The notes beneath the pieces were generated by a model. It was not told where the DNA came from. It saw nothing but the letters and a program-made list of their open reading frames with translations, and did no database searches. From Leishmania martiniquensis (taxonomy: Eukaryota > Euglenozoa > Kinetoplastea > Trypanosomatida > Trypanosomatidae): a stretch of DNA of 64,000 bases. Both the position numbers and the translations under genes were made by a program. Positions 33,194 to 42,407 of this stretch are shown here, in pieces (within the stretch, counting starts at the first letter, position 1; the number at the start of each line of letters is the position of its first letter). The stretch covers positions 623,501 through 687,500 of the forward strand of contig NC_090155.1 in NCBI RefSeq assembly GCF_017916325.1. The letters are read 5' to 3'.

Positions 33194-36154
33194 ATGACGT
33201 GCACCGGCATGTCCTTCCCACCGTTCCGCACTTTAGAAGGTGAAGTCCTCGACCTTAACGTGTCCTCCGCCATCGATGCGAAGGATGCGGTGGCTCTTCT
33301 GTACTTCTGCGGCGGAGATGAGAAAGCTTGCGTGGTGCAGCCCTGCAGTCTTGCGCTCTCCCAGTACCAGATGCACATTGGTCCCCTCGGCCGCGAGGCG
33401 TGCGTGGAGGTGCCGTACATGTTCATTGCCACCTGGGGCATTGCACGTGCCTCCTCCTCCGTCACAAAGGCCTTTGTGCAAGTCCAACAGCAGGCGGAAG
33501 AGACGGCGCGGACGTCGTCAGGTGCGGCATCGATGAGTCCTGCCATTGGCGGTGGTGTAGCTTCGACCGCGAGTCCTTCGGCTACGGCTGCAGTGGCGAT
33601 CATGACGCCACTGCTGAGCGCTCCTCCAGCGCAAGTGCCACAGCCAGCGCCGCTGCCATCGCGACCGCGATACGCGGACCCTCTGCCGGCTCTCTACGTG
33701 GTCACGCTGCAGACAAAGCACGTCTGGCAGCATCGCCTTATCGTACAGTCGGAGCGTCTCCTCAAGAACATACGAGCGCATCTCACCGTAGTGCACTGCC
33801 TGGCGCGCGTATCTGACCTTCCAGCTTTTCGCTACGCCGAGGAGCGGCAGCGGCGAGGCGGCCGCGTGGAAAACGCGGGAGAGGCAGCGGAAGCGGCGAC
33901 TATGTGGAGTACTGAGTTCGGCTGGAACCTCTACTCGCCGCAACGTGAGTTCACCCGCCAGCTCTGCGTAGACGCGTCTCGCCCCACACTGGAGGTGGCC
34001 ACGGAGGCGGCCCTGCAAGAGGGCCGCATTGGCCTCCGTCAAGACCTGCGGCCTTGGTTCAGCCTGGTGGACCTGCGCGACGAGGACAGAGACGTCGGCC
34101 GCGGTGAGCGCCCCGTCGACTGCCAGTACACGTGCTCCCCCACCTACCCGTGGCTCTTCTTACAGCCTAAGCTGGTGGACCGCGAGCTGCTGCTGAAGGC
34201 GATGGCGGCCCGCTCGCGCGCCCGTGTCCCTGCGGTGTCATATGTGTGCTTGCGCACAGGCGCCGTCCTCGCACGCAGCTCGCAGCCCCTCATGCGCTCG
34301 CCGCAACTAAGCGCCGACTCGGACGTGTGTTACACACTCATTAATATGGGCTACGGACCCCACCGCACTCATCCACAGCGTGCGACATCGTCCGCAGCAG
34401 CGGCGCTACCGCCTGTCACTTCGTCTTTGGCAACCGCACAGGCAACCGCTCATGTTGGGTCGCCCGCCGCGGCCACGTCCCTCAAGGCGAGTCCTGTGGT
34501 GTCAGCCACGGCCGCAGCGACGAGACCGGTCCGTCCGCCGTCTCTCTTCGACGACGACTCGGACGGCGATGGCCGACCGACACGTGCCACCAGCACAAGC
34601 AACGCATCTTCCGCAAAGCAGCTGGAGAGCGCCCCAGCGAACGGTAACCGCCAAACCTCCCTCACGACACCGTCGTCGGCGCCCCCCAAGGCTACGCGCA
34701 ACTCCCTGGGCACCTCAAGCGCTGGAGACGTGGGGAACGTCGGCGCCTCGCAGCCGGCGGAGGCCTCGCAAACTACTACACCAAGCACGAACGCGAGCGC
34801 GGCGAAGGTGCTGCTAGTAGTGGACTGCCGACCACAGATCACAGCCGCCGGCAACGCCCAGCTTGGCGGTGGCTACGAGTCGGGTAGCCACTACACGTTC
34901 TGTCAGACCAACTTCTTCGAGATCGACAACATCTTCGGCGTGGCCAAGTCCTTCGAGAAGCTGCGCAGCGTCCTGGCCCGCTACCAGGGAAACACGGTGG
35001 AGAAGACATTTCTGCGGCGGCTGTACGACTCGGACTGGCTCGCCATCGTCCAGCGCGTTCTCGTCTGCTCCGTGACGGCGGCGCAATCACTGCAGAGCGG
35101 TGTCTCGTGCCTGGTCCACTGCACCGACGGTTGGGATCGTACGTCGCAGTGCACGGCGCTCGCAATGCTTCTGCTGGATCCGTACTACCGCACCATCGTG
35201 GGCTTCTGCACGCTGATCGAGAAGGAGTTCTGCTCCTTCGGCCACAAGTTCGCAGAGCGCTCTGGGCACCAGCTGCCGGGCCGCACGACCGTCTTCACGC
35301 ACTCGGGCGTTACAAGCTCCGACACGGAGCAGCAGCACGGCGGTAGCGGCGGCAGTGCGCCGCGTCTGGACACGTCACCGATCTTCGTGCACTTCTTGGA
35401 CGCTGTTTTTCAGGTGTGCCGCCAGTACCCGACGTGCTTTGAGTTCACGCCGGAGCTACTCGCCCACCTCTCCGAGGTCGTCTACAGCTGCCTCTACGGA
35501 ACTTTCTTGTGCAATGGAGAGCAGGAACGGCGCCTTGAGGGGGTGCGGCTGCGCACAGCCTCTGTCTGGACAGACATCCTGCGCCGCGTGCAGCGGGAGA
35601 AGGCCGGTGAGGTCCCACTCTGCTTCGTCAACGTCGATTACGACGCAGCGACGGCGTGGCGCTTCATCTCGCAGCGGCGGCGCGGGGGTGGGGGGGGCGG
35701 TGCCGCGGTGCTGGGGGACTTCGTGCTGCGGCCCAACTGCAGCAGTAAACGTCTTGTCTTCTGGGAGCAGCTGTACACGCGTGAGGACGCAGATCACTAC
35801 CTCAGCTACAACCCCAACGTGCACGCCGTTAAAACGACGCGGAGGGTCTCGTGGGGGGCCGAGTTCGATAGGTTCCTCGATGCTGAGGTGGAGGAAGCGT
35901 GCGCCGAGCGAGTGAGCGAAATGGCGTCGCTAGCCGCCCTCGAGGCGTTCATGACCGCCGAGGCGAACACCACAGCGGCGCCGTTGCCCGCGTCTAACAC
36001 GGGAAAGAGTGCGTGGTGTGTCTTCGATGCCGTCAACTGCTTCAACTGCTACAAGCCCTTTGGCATGTGGAGCACCAAGGCCCAATGCGCAGCGTGCAAG
36101 CAGTATTTCTGTGCCGACTGCCACGTGCACGACTGCATCTTGCAGCAGTATTGA
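33194..36154 (+). CDS. Myotubularin-family phosphoinositide 3-phosphatase with C-terminal zinc finger
   Basis: This is a 986-residue protein; start chosen at ATG 33194, next to the PH-GRAM-like domain (about 15-110). The phosphatase domain is clear: R-S-S-Q-P-L at about 362, L-V-V-D-C-R-P followed by G-G-G-Y-E at about 540-556, and the P-loop C-T-D-G-W-D-R-T at 643-650, the family C-x5-R with Thr for the usual Ser. The conserved D-P-Y-Y-R-T-I-x-G-F and F-G-H-K-F-A-x-R blocks follow, so the enzyme is predicted active on PI3P and PI(3,5)P2 on endosomal membranes. A low-complexity serine/threonine/alanine insertion of about 150 residues (about 395-540) splits the domain. The C-terminus (about 941-986) has eight or more cysteines and histidines in C-x2-C pairs, like a FYVE/RING-type finger, but lacks the R-x-H-H-C-R lipid-binding motif. 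A G-rich run (35680-35700) encodes poly-glycine. Confidence 0.92.
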   Translation: MTCTGMSFPPFRTLEGEVLDLNVSSAIDAKDAVALLYFCGGDEKACVVQPCSLALSQYQMHIGPLGREACVEVPYMFIATWGIARASSSVTKAFVQVQQQAEETARTSSGAASMSPAIGGGVASTASPSATAAVAIMTPLLSAPPAQVPQPAPLPSRPRYADPLPALYVVTLQTKHVWQHRLIVQSERLLKNIRAHLTVVHCLARVSDLPAFRYAEERQRRGGRVENAGEAAEAATMWSTEFGWNLYSPQREFTRQLCVDASRPTLEVATEAALQEGRIGLRQDLRPWFSLVDLRDEDRDVGRGERPVDCQYTCSPTYPWLFLQPKLVDRELLLKAMAARSRARVPAVSYVCLRTGAVLARSSQPLMRSPQLSADSDVCYTLINMGYGPHRTHPQRATSSAAAALPPVTSSLATAQATAHVGSPAAATSLKASPVVSATAAATRPVRPPSLFDDDSDGDGRPTRATSTSNASSAKQLESAPANGNRQTSLTTPSSAPPKATRNSLGTSSAGDVGNVGASQPAEASQTTTPSTNASAAKVLLVVDCRPQITAAGNAQLGGGYESGSHYTFCQTNFFEIDNIFGVAKSFEKLRSVLARYQGNTVEKTFLRRLYDSDWLAIVQRVLVCSVTAAQSLQSGVSCLVHCTDGWDRTSQCTALAMLLLDPYYRTIVGFCTLIEKEFCSFGHKFAERSGHQLPGRTTVFTHSGVTSSDTEQQHGGSGGSAPRLDTSPIFVHFLDAVFQVCRQYPTCFEFTPELLAHLSEVVYSCLYGTFLCNGEQERRLEGVRLRTASVWTDILRRVQREKAGEVPLCFVNVDYDAATAWRFISQRRRGGGGGGAAVLGDFVLRPNCSSKRLVFWEQLYTREDADHYLSYNPNVHAVKTTRRVSWGAEFDRFLDAEVEEACAERVSEMASLAALEAFMTAEANTTAAPLPASNTGKSAWCVFDAVNCFNCYKPFGMWSTKAQCAACKQYFCADCHVHDCILQQY

Positions 36155-36606
36155 TATCATGCGCGTTACAGCGTGTGTCGTCGTGTGTGCTGGCGTAACG
36201 GCGTGTTGGCGCATTGATGTCATCGTTACCTTACTGTGCTACGGGTGCTGCGCAAAGGAGTCCAATGAAGGGACGGAATGGATGTACGCCAGACAAGAGA
36301 CGGAGAGGCAGTGAAGACGCATTGACGTGCGCGCCAACCCGCGCGTGTGCTGATGAGGGCATCTCTTTCTCTGTCTGTTTCTCCGGCGCCCTCTTTTCCA
36401 CTCTCCCCATCGTACCGCTTCGCTGCGTGTTGGCCTCCGGCTGCTCTCCCCCCGTCTTCCCCTCTCTCTCCCGCGCCCGCCAACATCCACACATCCATCG
36501 GTGACGGGGTCGAGCACACACACACACACACATACACAGACACGCGTGCTTTTCTCACCCTCCCCCCACCCACACCCAATTACCGGTACGCTCCTCATCG
36601 CACGGC
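36155..36606 (+). other. Intergenic spacer with CA repeat
   Basis: There is no gene. CT-rich tracts lie at 36361-36480, a CA repeat at 36515-36532, and a second pyrimidine tract at 36550-36580 immediately before the ATG at 36607. Confidence 0.6.
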
Positions 36607-37170
36607 ATGGCCTACATGCAGCTGGCGTACCGCAGCAGCTCCTCCGAGCTCAATCCGTCGGAGCGCGTGGCGCTTCGCGCTGAGGAACGTGCAAGGCTAC
36701 AGGACACCAAAGTTGCCGCGCGTGCTCTTTCGCGCATCCAGCGTGGCGGCTTCACCCAAGCCGATGTGCACACCCTACTAGAGCACCTCTTCTTGCACCC
36801 GTCGGTGACAGTGCCACAGCGCTTCATGGTGGCCTCGCCGTCTTCCAGGCCGACCTCCGGGTCAAGGCAGCATCGCCGCATCTTCTTTGCGCTGACGCAC
36901 AACCGCAGCTACATGCGCCAAATACGGCACAAGCGCAGGGCCAGTACCGTTGAGAGCCACTACTTTCAAGTGCCTCAAGCCCCACTTCCGCTATCCTACG
37001 AGGCACAGCGTGATGTTGACTACGTGATGGGACGCCAACGTCAAGGGCGTCTGCAGGTGAGCAGCAGCTACGCGCCACTCTTCTCCAAGATGAATGTGTG
37101 GACGCCAGAGGCATCCACAGCGGTGGAGCGCGACGCGCTGCGATTTCTGACGCCGCCTGAGCGCCGCTAA
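36607..37170 (+). CDS. Small basic hypothetical protein ending at a TAA inside a longer coding frame
   Basis: This is a 187-residue protein from ATG 36607 to TAA 37168-37170. It is basic and mostly helical: an E/R-rich helix at residues 19-45, a short hydrophobic segment near 55-65, and an R/K-rich stretch at 85-115 (H-R-R-I-F-F ... I-R-H-K-R-R). No known domain or targeting signal is evident. Its codon use fits the neighbouring genes. The unusual point is what follows: the next codon after TAA is ATG in the same frame, and forty protein-like codons run on to TAG at 37291-37293. Replacing one base would make a single 228-residue protein, so the annotated end may be a nonsense mutation, a sequencing error or a readthrough stop. 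Confidence 0.7.
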   Translation: MAYMQLAYRSSSSELNPSERVALRAEERARLQDTKVAARALSRIQRGGFTQADVHTLLEHLFLHPSVTVPQRFMVASPSSRPTSGSRQHRRIFFALTHNRSYMRQIRHKRRASTVESHYFQVPQAPLPLSYEAQRDVDYVMGRQRQGRLQVSSSYAPLFSKMNVWTPEASTAVERDALRFLTPPERR

Positions 37171-37293
37171 ATGGTGGAGGCGCTTGAAAGGCTGGCGCCA
37201 CAGGCCCACTACAAGCCGTCCAACCCGATGGCGCGTACACGCCTTAATGAACGAGCGCATCTGTCGGACCTGCGTCGCCGCGCCCCTGACTAG
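37171..37293 (+). other. In-frame continuation after the stop (40 codons)
   Basis: This is a frame-preserving extension of the preceding gene, ATG 37171 to TAG 37291-37293. It reads like the end of a globular basic protein (M-V-E-A-L-E-R-L-A-P-Q-A-H-Y-K-P, then R-T-R-L-N-E-R-A-H-L) with G/C-rich third positions. It is too short to be convincing as an independent gene and has no acceptor of its own. The same frame then stays free of stops except TAG at 37405-37407 until TGA at 37639-37641. Confidence 0.5.
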
Positions 37294-39329
37294 TTCGTAC
37301 CTGTCTGCTCTAAGGGACGGGCGCTGTGTTTGACGAAGCACTGCGAGGGCAACGAGGAACGTGTCGCGCACAAGAAGGTGCCAAAGAACTCTGCAGTGTG
37401 GCTTTAGTGTTGGCCCACCAACGCGGAAGGCGATGATAAGCCGCTGTGGTGTCAGGGAGTGGCGACTGGTGAACACCGAGGTGGGCACGTGCCGTTGCGC
37501 CATGATGAACTGGATGAAGCCGCTGCTCTTTTCCACCTCTTTCACGTATGCGTCTTTGTGCTCGCCAATGCGAACGTGCTTGAGCGAGCGCGCATGATGC
37601 CCTCGGGGCGGTGCTCGCGAACACCTCACACGAGGTATTGATGTGCCCTTCTCCCCCCCTCTCTTTCCGTTTTTCTCTTCCAAGGCCTTCCGCGTACACC
37701 TACTTGTCTGCCCGTGCCGCCGAAACGGGCCTTACACGAAGACCCTGTGGTGGTGGGGCACCAGCCGAAGATGTAGTGCCTGGTTTCACTCACCATTGGC
37801 GAGGTGGAAGAGCGAGAAAGTGTGGAAGCGGGATGGCCAGACACCAGTGGCCAGAGCGTCTCCACGCGTGCGCGCGCGCATGTATAGGTTTTGTGTCCTC
37901 CTCCTAAGCGGCGTAGCTGTGATGCGGTGACGCTCAAGGCGCCGCACAGTGGTGGGCGCAAGTCGTCAGCGGTGCCGCCCCTCTCCCGACCTCACACACT
38001 CACCGCTTTCCCCTCGTCGTTTCGTTGGCTCGCTGGAAATGTCCGTAATCATGTGAATAGACGACCGCGACGCCTGATCTGCTCGCGAAAATGTTTTCTT
38101 CTCTCGCTTCCACATCTCCGTCCTTCTCATGATGCACGTGCGCCGCGGAAAGCAGCTGCGGTGAGCGAGGCGGAGGGGGGAGAGAGAGCGGTACAGTGCG
38201 CGCCCCCCTTCCTCCTCTGCCCTCGTTCGCTGACTCTGTGCGCTCACGTGTCGCGTTTCTATGTCTTCCCTTCATTTCATGTGCCTTCCTTCTCCACCGG
38301 CTGAAAGACCGAGCAGGGAGCGTAAGAGGCACATGCGCGAGTGCATGAGCGCACACGAAGCGTGAGGGGGAGGAGGGACGTGGACGCGCACCTCTCGCGC
38401 CCGTCTTCGGGCCTCCTTTTCTTGCTTCCCTCTTTACCAAGGGCGTGCGTGCGTCTCCATGTTACCCATCCGATGATGCCTCTTACGATCTCTGTCTCCC
38501 CTGAACAATTTACGCGGCGTGTGCGCGGGCCTCTCTTCTGTTTCTCGATGGGAGGCAGGAAGGTGCCCTGATATGTGCAACCCCCCTTCTCTCGTCTCTT
38601 CTCCCTCCCTTCACGTTGGTGTGCAACGGATCACCCCACTTGGCGAGGCGCACGCGGGCCGCTTTTATGTTTGCGTGCGCTTCTCTACGTGTTACCCTCC
38701 TCCTCCTCTTCTATCCCTATTCTTTGCGACACTGTCTCCTCCCCTCTCTCTGCACGCTCAGTGGGGGCCCTCCTCACCACCGCAGGATGCCCCCCCCCCA
38801 CTAGGGCGCCGCCGCCACTGACGTTTGCCTCTGTCTCCGTTCATATTCTGTAGTGAGCTGAGGTGAGAGAGAGATAGAGAGAGAGGAGGGCGACGGTGCC
38901 GCATGCGAGAGCGACACGCTTTTCCATTCATCTTCGCTGGCGCCTTACGGCAACTTCCACCTAACATACGACGGCCCCACGTGTGTGCGTGCGCGTGTGT
39001 GTGTGTGCGAGCATGACTTGCCTCGGCTCGCAAATCCATTCTTAGCCATGTACACTGAGTACGGGGAAGAAAAAAACGTGCCGCGGAGAGGCGCTTCTCC
39101 TTTCCTCCCCGCCATCACCACGTGCAGCACTCTTCTCCATCGGCTTCCCCGCGCCCCTCTCCCCTGATTTTCCTACCCGCCCTCCCCCCTCGGCACCGCA
39201 CACACACACACACACGGGTGCACCACCTCATTCCTCATTCCTCATCTCACCTCCGCAATGCCGGCTTGACAACGCGGCTGCCCGCCGCTTCTTCCTGTCG
39301 TTGCATTAGCGCATAATAACGTCTTCGGT
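37294..39329 (+). other. 2-kb spacer, first 350 bases possibly decayed coding
   Basis: The part up to 37641 keeps the frame of the upstream gene with a single TAG, but its coding character is weak in the second half. An antisense 230-codon open frame (36991-37683, minus) overlaps it and looks like a mirror of the plus-strand coding. From 37642 on I see only CT-rich tracts (37645-37680, 38570-38620, 38690-38760), a C run at 38788-38800, a GT-rich run at 38982-39008 and a CA repeat at 39198-39214. There is no further gene. Confidence 0.45.
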
Positions 39330-41048
39330 ATGCTCGGCACCACCGCCAAGGCGACGCAGCGACTTTTGAGGGCGGCGGAGCAGGACGTGGTGAGAGCTCA
39401 ACTGGAGAACTTCGAGCGCATGCACCCGGCAGCGAGCGTATCCGCCAACCGACGTGCCTCTGGCTCCTCCGATTCTTCCGTCGGCGTCCTCGGCGCGCAG
39501 CCTACGACGACCATGCAGACACGGCCTCCCGCCTCCGTGCCTGCGAAGCACACCGGTGCCAATGGGCAGGGCAGCAGGGCACTCGTGGATCGGCTAACAG
39601 TGCCACCGTTTAGCGGGGCATCTGTGCACGGGGAGCGCTCCATCTTGAATGAGGCGCAGCAGGTGCAGGAGGCCGTGGCGTGGCTGCGCGAATGCCCCAG
39701 TCGCACCCTGCTGCTGCTCCAGCAGCGCGTCCTGCGCACAACGGAGACTCTCTTTACTCGGCTGGTCGGCATGCCTGCGGCTGCACGTCAAGTTTTGGCG
39801 CATGTCGCTGCGGAAAGCCAACCGATAGCAGCCCAGAAGGATGCAGGCACGGGCGGCGACGACGACGACGCGGGCGACGGCGTGGTGGGGCTGAACTATG
39901 TGCTGCCGCCGCAACCCCTGACGTTCTCCGACTTCGTGAGTGACTTCCTGCTCGACAGTCCAGCCGGTGCCGCCTCGACGTCGAGTGCGCTGCCATGCCA
40001 CCTTGTCCTCCTCAGCGGGCGTCCGCCGCCGGTGGCGCCGCTGACGTCGCTGCATGTTGTCTACGGTCTTCACGTTGTCGAGGAGGTGCTGCGCCGACCG
40101 AGCCTCTCGACATCTCGAGGGCCGGGCGCATCGCCGACCGCGGTGGTACGGCTGGAGGATCACCAAGCTCTCCTCTCGGAGGTGGTTCACTGGACTACTT
40201 TCTTTGAGTCGATCTTCGACAAAGCGACCGAGGGACTGTGCAGGGATCCGCTGAACTTCTATGTGGCGGTGCTGCTGGCCTGCGCGGAGCGCGGCGCTTG
40301 GGAGCTGCACAACACGGCTGACGCCCTTGCAGAGGAGGCGGTTCGGCAGCTGAAGCTGAACGATGCTGCCAACGGACGCCGCCCCAACGTGTGCGCAGCC
40401 TGCCGGACAGAGGCCGCACGTCTCGCTGCTAGCTGCCGAAGTTATGTGAAGCACACCCTGCGCACCGTCGCGGCTTCCCCGCACGCAGCCAGCCGCAGCT
40501 GCAGTCGCCGCAGTGCCAAAGGTGCCAAGAGCGCAGCCTCGAGTCGCTGCTCTGCGCCTGTCACGCGGTTCTTCCTGGCTACATCTGCAGTAGTGTGGTG
40601 GGCTGCCGCCTTCCTGCGACTGTATCGACTGCGCACGCCGGTTGCAGCGCCGTGCCGAGCGCCGGCCGTGAAGAGGGTCAGCGGCACCTCGGCGACGCCA
40701 CTTGACGGTGATGCACAGGCGGCTCCCGCGGGCGATGTGGTGAGCAGCGCGGAGGCAGCCTTCATCCGTGACTGGATAGCACAGGCTGCCGTGATGGATC
40801 GAGACGGGTTCATCGAGCAGGAGGATGCAGGCTCTCTCTGCATCCCACTCAGCTGCGCCACCGACGCCCCCGTCGCGGTGTTCGGCTTCACGCTGGAGAG
40901 CGTGCAGGCGGCGCTGGCTCGCATGACGGCCTGGGTGACTGCTGGCGTCGTGGCTGACACGCCGTTGCGTGTCGATGAGTTACTTGCAGCGCTTCAGGAC
41001 GATTACGCTGTCCTTCCGTACTACCTCAGCTACCTGAGGGGCGCATGA
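39330..41048 (+). CDS. Hypothetical protein with one probable membrane span
   Basis: This is a 572-residue protein from ATG 39330. The N-terminus is helical and basic-acidic (K-A-T-Q-R-L-L-R-A-A-E), then comes a serine/glycine-rich stretch, then a long leucine-rich helical region (about 90-370) interrupted by an aspartate-rich loop near 170-185. A cysteine pair C-A-A-C sits near residue 352. A hydrophobic stretch at about 410-430 (F-F-L-A-T-S-A-V-V-W-W-A-A-A-F-L) flanked by arginines could be a membrane anchor, leaving a C-terminal domain of about 140 residues that ends in L-P-Y-Y-L-S-Y-L. No catalytic motif or known family is recognised. The overall layout resembles a peripheral organelle-membrane protein, but that is a guess. 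Confidence 0.8.
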   Translation: MLGTTAKATQRLLRAAEQDVVRAQLENFERMHPAASVSANRRASGSSDSSVGVLGAQPTTTMQTRPPASVPAKHTGANGQGSRALVDRLTVPPFSGASVHGERSILNEAQQVQEAVAWLRECPSRTLLLLQQRVLRTTETLFTRLVGMPAAARQVLAHVAAESQPIAAQKDAGTGGDDDDAGDGVVGLNYVLPPQPLTFSDFVSDFLLDSPAGAASTSSALPCHLVLLSGRPPPVAPLTSLHVVYGLHVVEEVLRRPSLSTSRGPGASPTAVVRLEDHQALLSEVVHWTTFFESIFDKATEGLCRDPLNFYVAVLLACAERGAWELHNTADALAEEAVRQLKLNDAANGRRPNVCAACRTEAARLAASCRSYVKHTLRTVAASPHAASRSCSRRSAKGAKSAASSRCSAPVTRFFLATSAVVWWAAAFLRLYRLRTPVAAPCRAPAVKRVSGTSATPLDGDAQAAPAGDVVSSAEAAFIRDWIAQAAVMDRDGFIEQEDAGSLCIPLSCATDAPVAVFGFTLESVQAALARMTAWVTAGVVADTPLRVDELLAALQDDYAVLPYYLSYLRGA

Positions 41049-41705
41049 GGAGGTGCCGAGCCGGGAGTGGCTCACAGCAACGGGGCCGATAACCCCCTTC
41101 GAGACCCCCTCACACTCCCTCTCTCGACAGCCTTTGCATTCACCTTGATGATGTACATTCCTGTCTCCCCTCTCTCTTTTGTGGCGCAGCGAGCACCGAC
41201 ATAGGTGCGTGTGTGTGTGCGCTTATGCGTCTCACTCTCTCTGTCCGTCTCCGCTACCGCTTTGTGAAAGTGCGCCGCGTCGCGCACGCTGTTGACTCTG
41301 TGCTGATATGCCGCCATCACGTCACGGATACGTGCACGCGAGCGGATGGACGCGCGCTGTTTCATGCTTGTGGGCGCACAAGCCTGCACGCACATACAGT
41401 CCCATACAACGACCATGCATGCGACAGCCAGCACTACAGTCGTGCACCGCCACTCCTCTCTCTCTCTGTGACCCGTACGCGTACGCGCACACCGCTCCAG
41501 CGCACCGCTCTCGGTACACCCCATCCTGTGCCGCTATTTTTAGTGTTGCTCGTGCCACGCCCTTCGCTGCCTCTCGCGCGAGCAGACGCCGTTACCGCAT
41601 TCGCCCCTTCTGTTACTCTCCGTCGCTGCCCCTCAGATCTTGTGCCTTTGCCTTTCCTCTATAGACACCACACACACACACACCTCTGCCTCCTCCCTCG
41701 TCATC
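41049..41705 (+). other. Intergenic spacer
   Basis: There is no gene. It has a GT-rich segment at 41205-41222, CT tracts at 41455-41475, and a tract at 41646-41660 with AG at 41663-41664, 42 bases before the next ATG, followed by a short CA repeat at 41668-41682. Confidence 0.6.
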
Positions 41706-42407
41706 ATGCCGGCGGTGGATGTTGCGGTGGTCTGCGCTACGCAGATTACTGGGGTGTCGCTGCGCAATCCGTTCTGCGTGTACGTGCGCCTCCAGGGGCA
41801 GGCGATCCGAACGAACTTCGTCAATGCTGACTGCGCGGGTGAGGTGCGTTATTCCGAGCGGTTTTGCTTTCAGTACAAGTACGACTCCAACCGCTCAGGT
41901 CGCAACCGCTTGTTCGCAGAGCTATGGACCAAGTCGTTCTTCTCGCAAAGCTGCGTGTCGGTGGCGTGGATCGAAATGAGCGAGCAACACTTCGTGCGTG
42001 GCGAGCAACTCCGCGTGAACCTGCGGGGCACCTTTGAGGGCAAGAGCGCCACGCTCAGCCTCGTTATCACGCCCCTGGACTTCGGCGAGACCGCCGCCGT
42101 GGTTCAGCAGGTGGTGCCAGTGGCGTATGGGCTGCCAGTGGAGGGGGTCCCGCTTGCACCGGCCGATCCGTACACCAGTGCCGCGTACATGCCGAACGTG
42201 TGCGCCGTAGTGCCGGATCCGGCGTCATGCCGAAAATGTGATGCGGCCCCGTTGCCGCCGCCGCCGCCGGCGTTCGTCGGCGCGTCCCTGCCGCCGCCGC
42301 TCTACCCAAGCTTCTCGCAGGACAAGCAGCAGCAGACCTCAAGCGCCGGCGCTGGCGGCCAGAACGCGGAGCTTGATAACCGCGCGGGCTACCCGAAGCA
42401 GCCATAG
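41706..42407 (+). CDS. C2-domain-like small protein with proline-rich tail
   Basis: This is a 233-residue protein; ATG 41706 is used because the frame upstream to 41640 is leader-like (poly threonine-histidine from a CA repeat). Residues 1 to about 125 alternate beta-strand-like hydrophobic segments (V-A-V-V-C-A, then P-F-C-V-Y-V-R-L, F-C-F-Q-Y-K-Y-D, L-F-A-E-L-W, A-T-L-S-L-V-I-T-P-L) in the order expected for a C2 sandwich. The cluster of calcium-binding aspartates is mostly absent, so any membrane binding may be calcium-independent. Residues about 130-233 are proline/alanine-rich with a run of prolines, likely a disordered ligand for SH3/WW-type or profilin-type partners. It is the last gene of the plus-strand block. 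Confidence 0.75.
   Translation: MPAVDVAVVCATQITGVSLRNPFCVYVRLQGQAIRTNFVNADCAGEVRYSERFCFQYKYDSNRSGRNRLFAELWTKSFFSQSCVSVAWIEMSEQHFVRGEQLRVNLRGTFEGKSATLSLVITPLDFGETAAVVQQVVPVAYGLPVEGVPLAPADPYTSAAYMPNVCAVVPDPASCRKCDAAPLPPPPPAFVGASLPPPLYPSFSQDKQQQTSSAGAGGQNAELDNRAGYPKQP

Noticed and set aside
36991..37683. Minus-strand frame of 230 codons opposite the small gene at 36607
   Set aside because: It is in the wrong direction for the block. Its third codon position coincides with the first position of the plus-strand frame, and third-position GC favours the plus strand in the first part.
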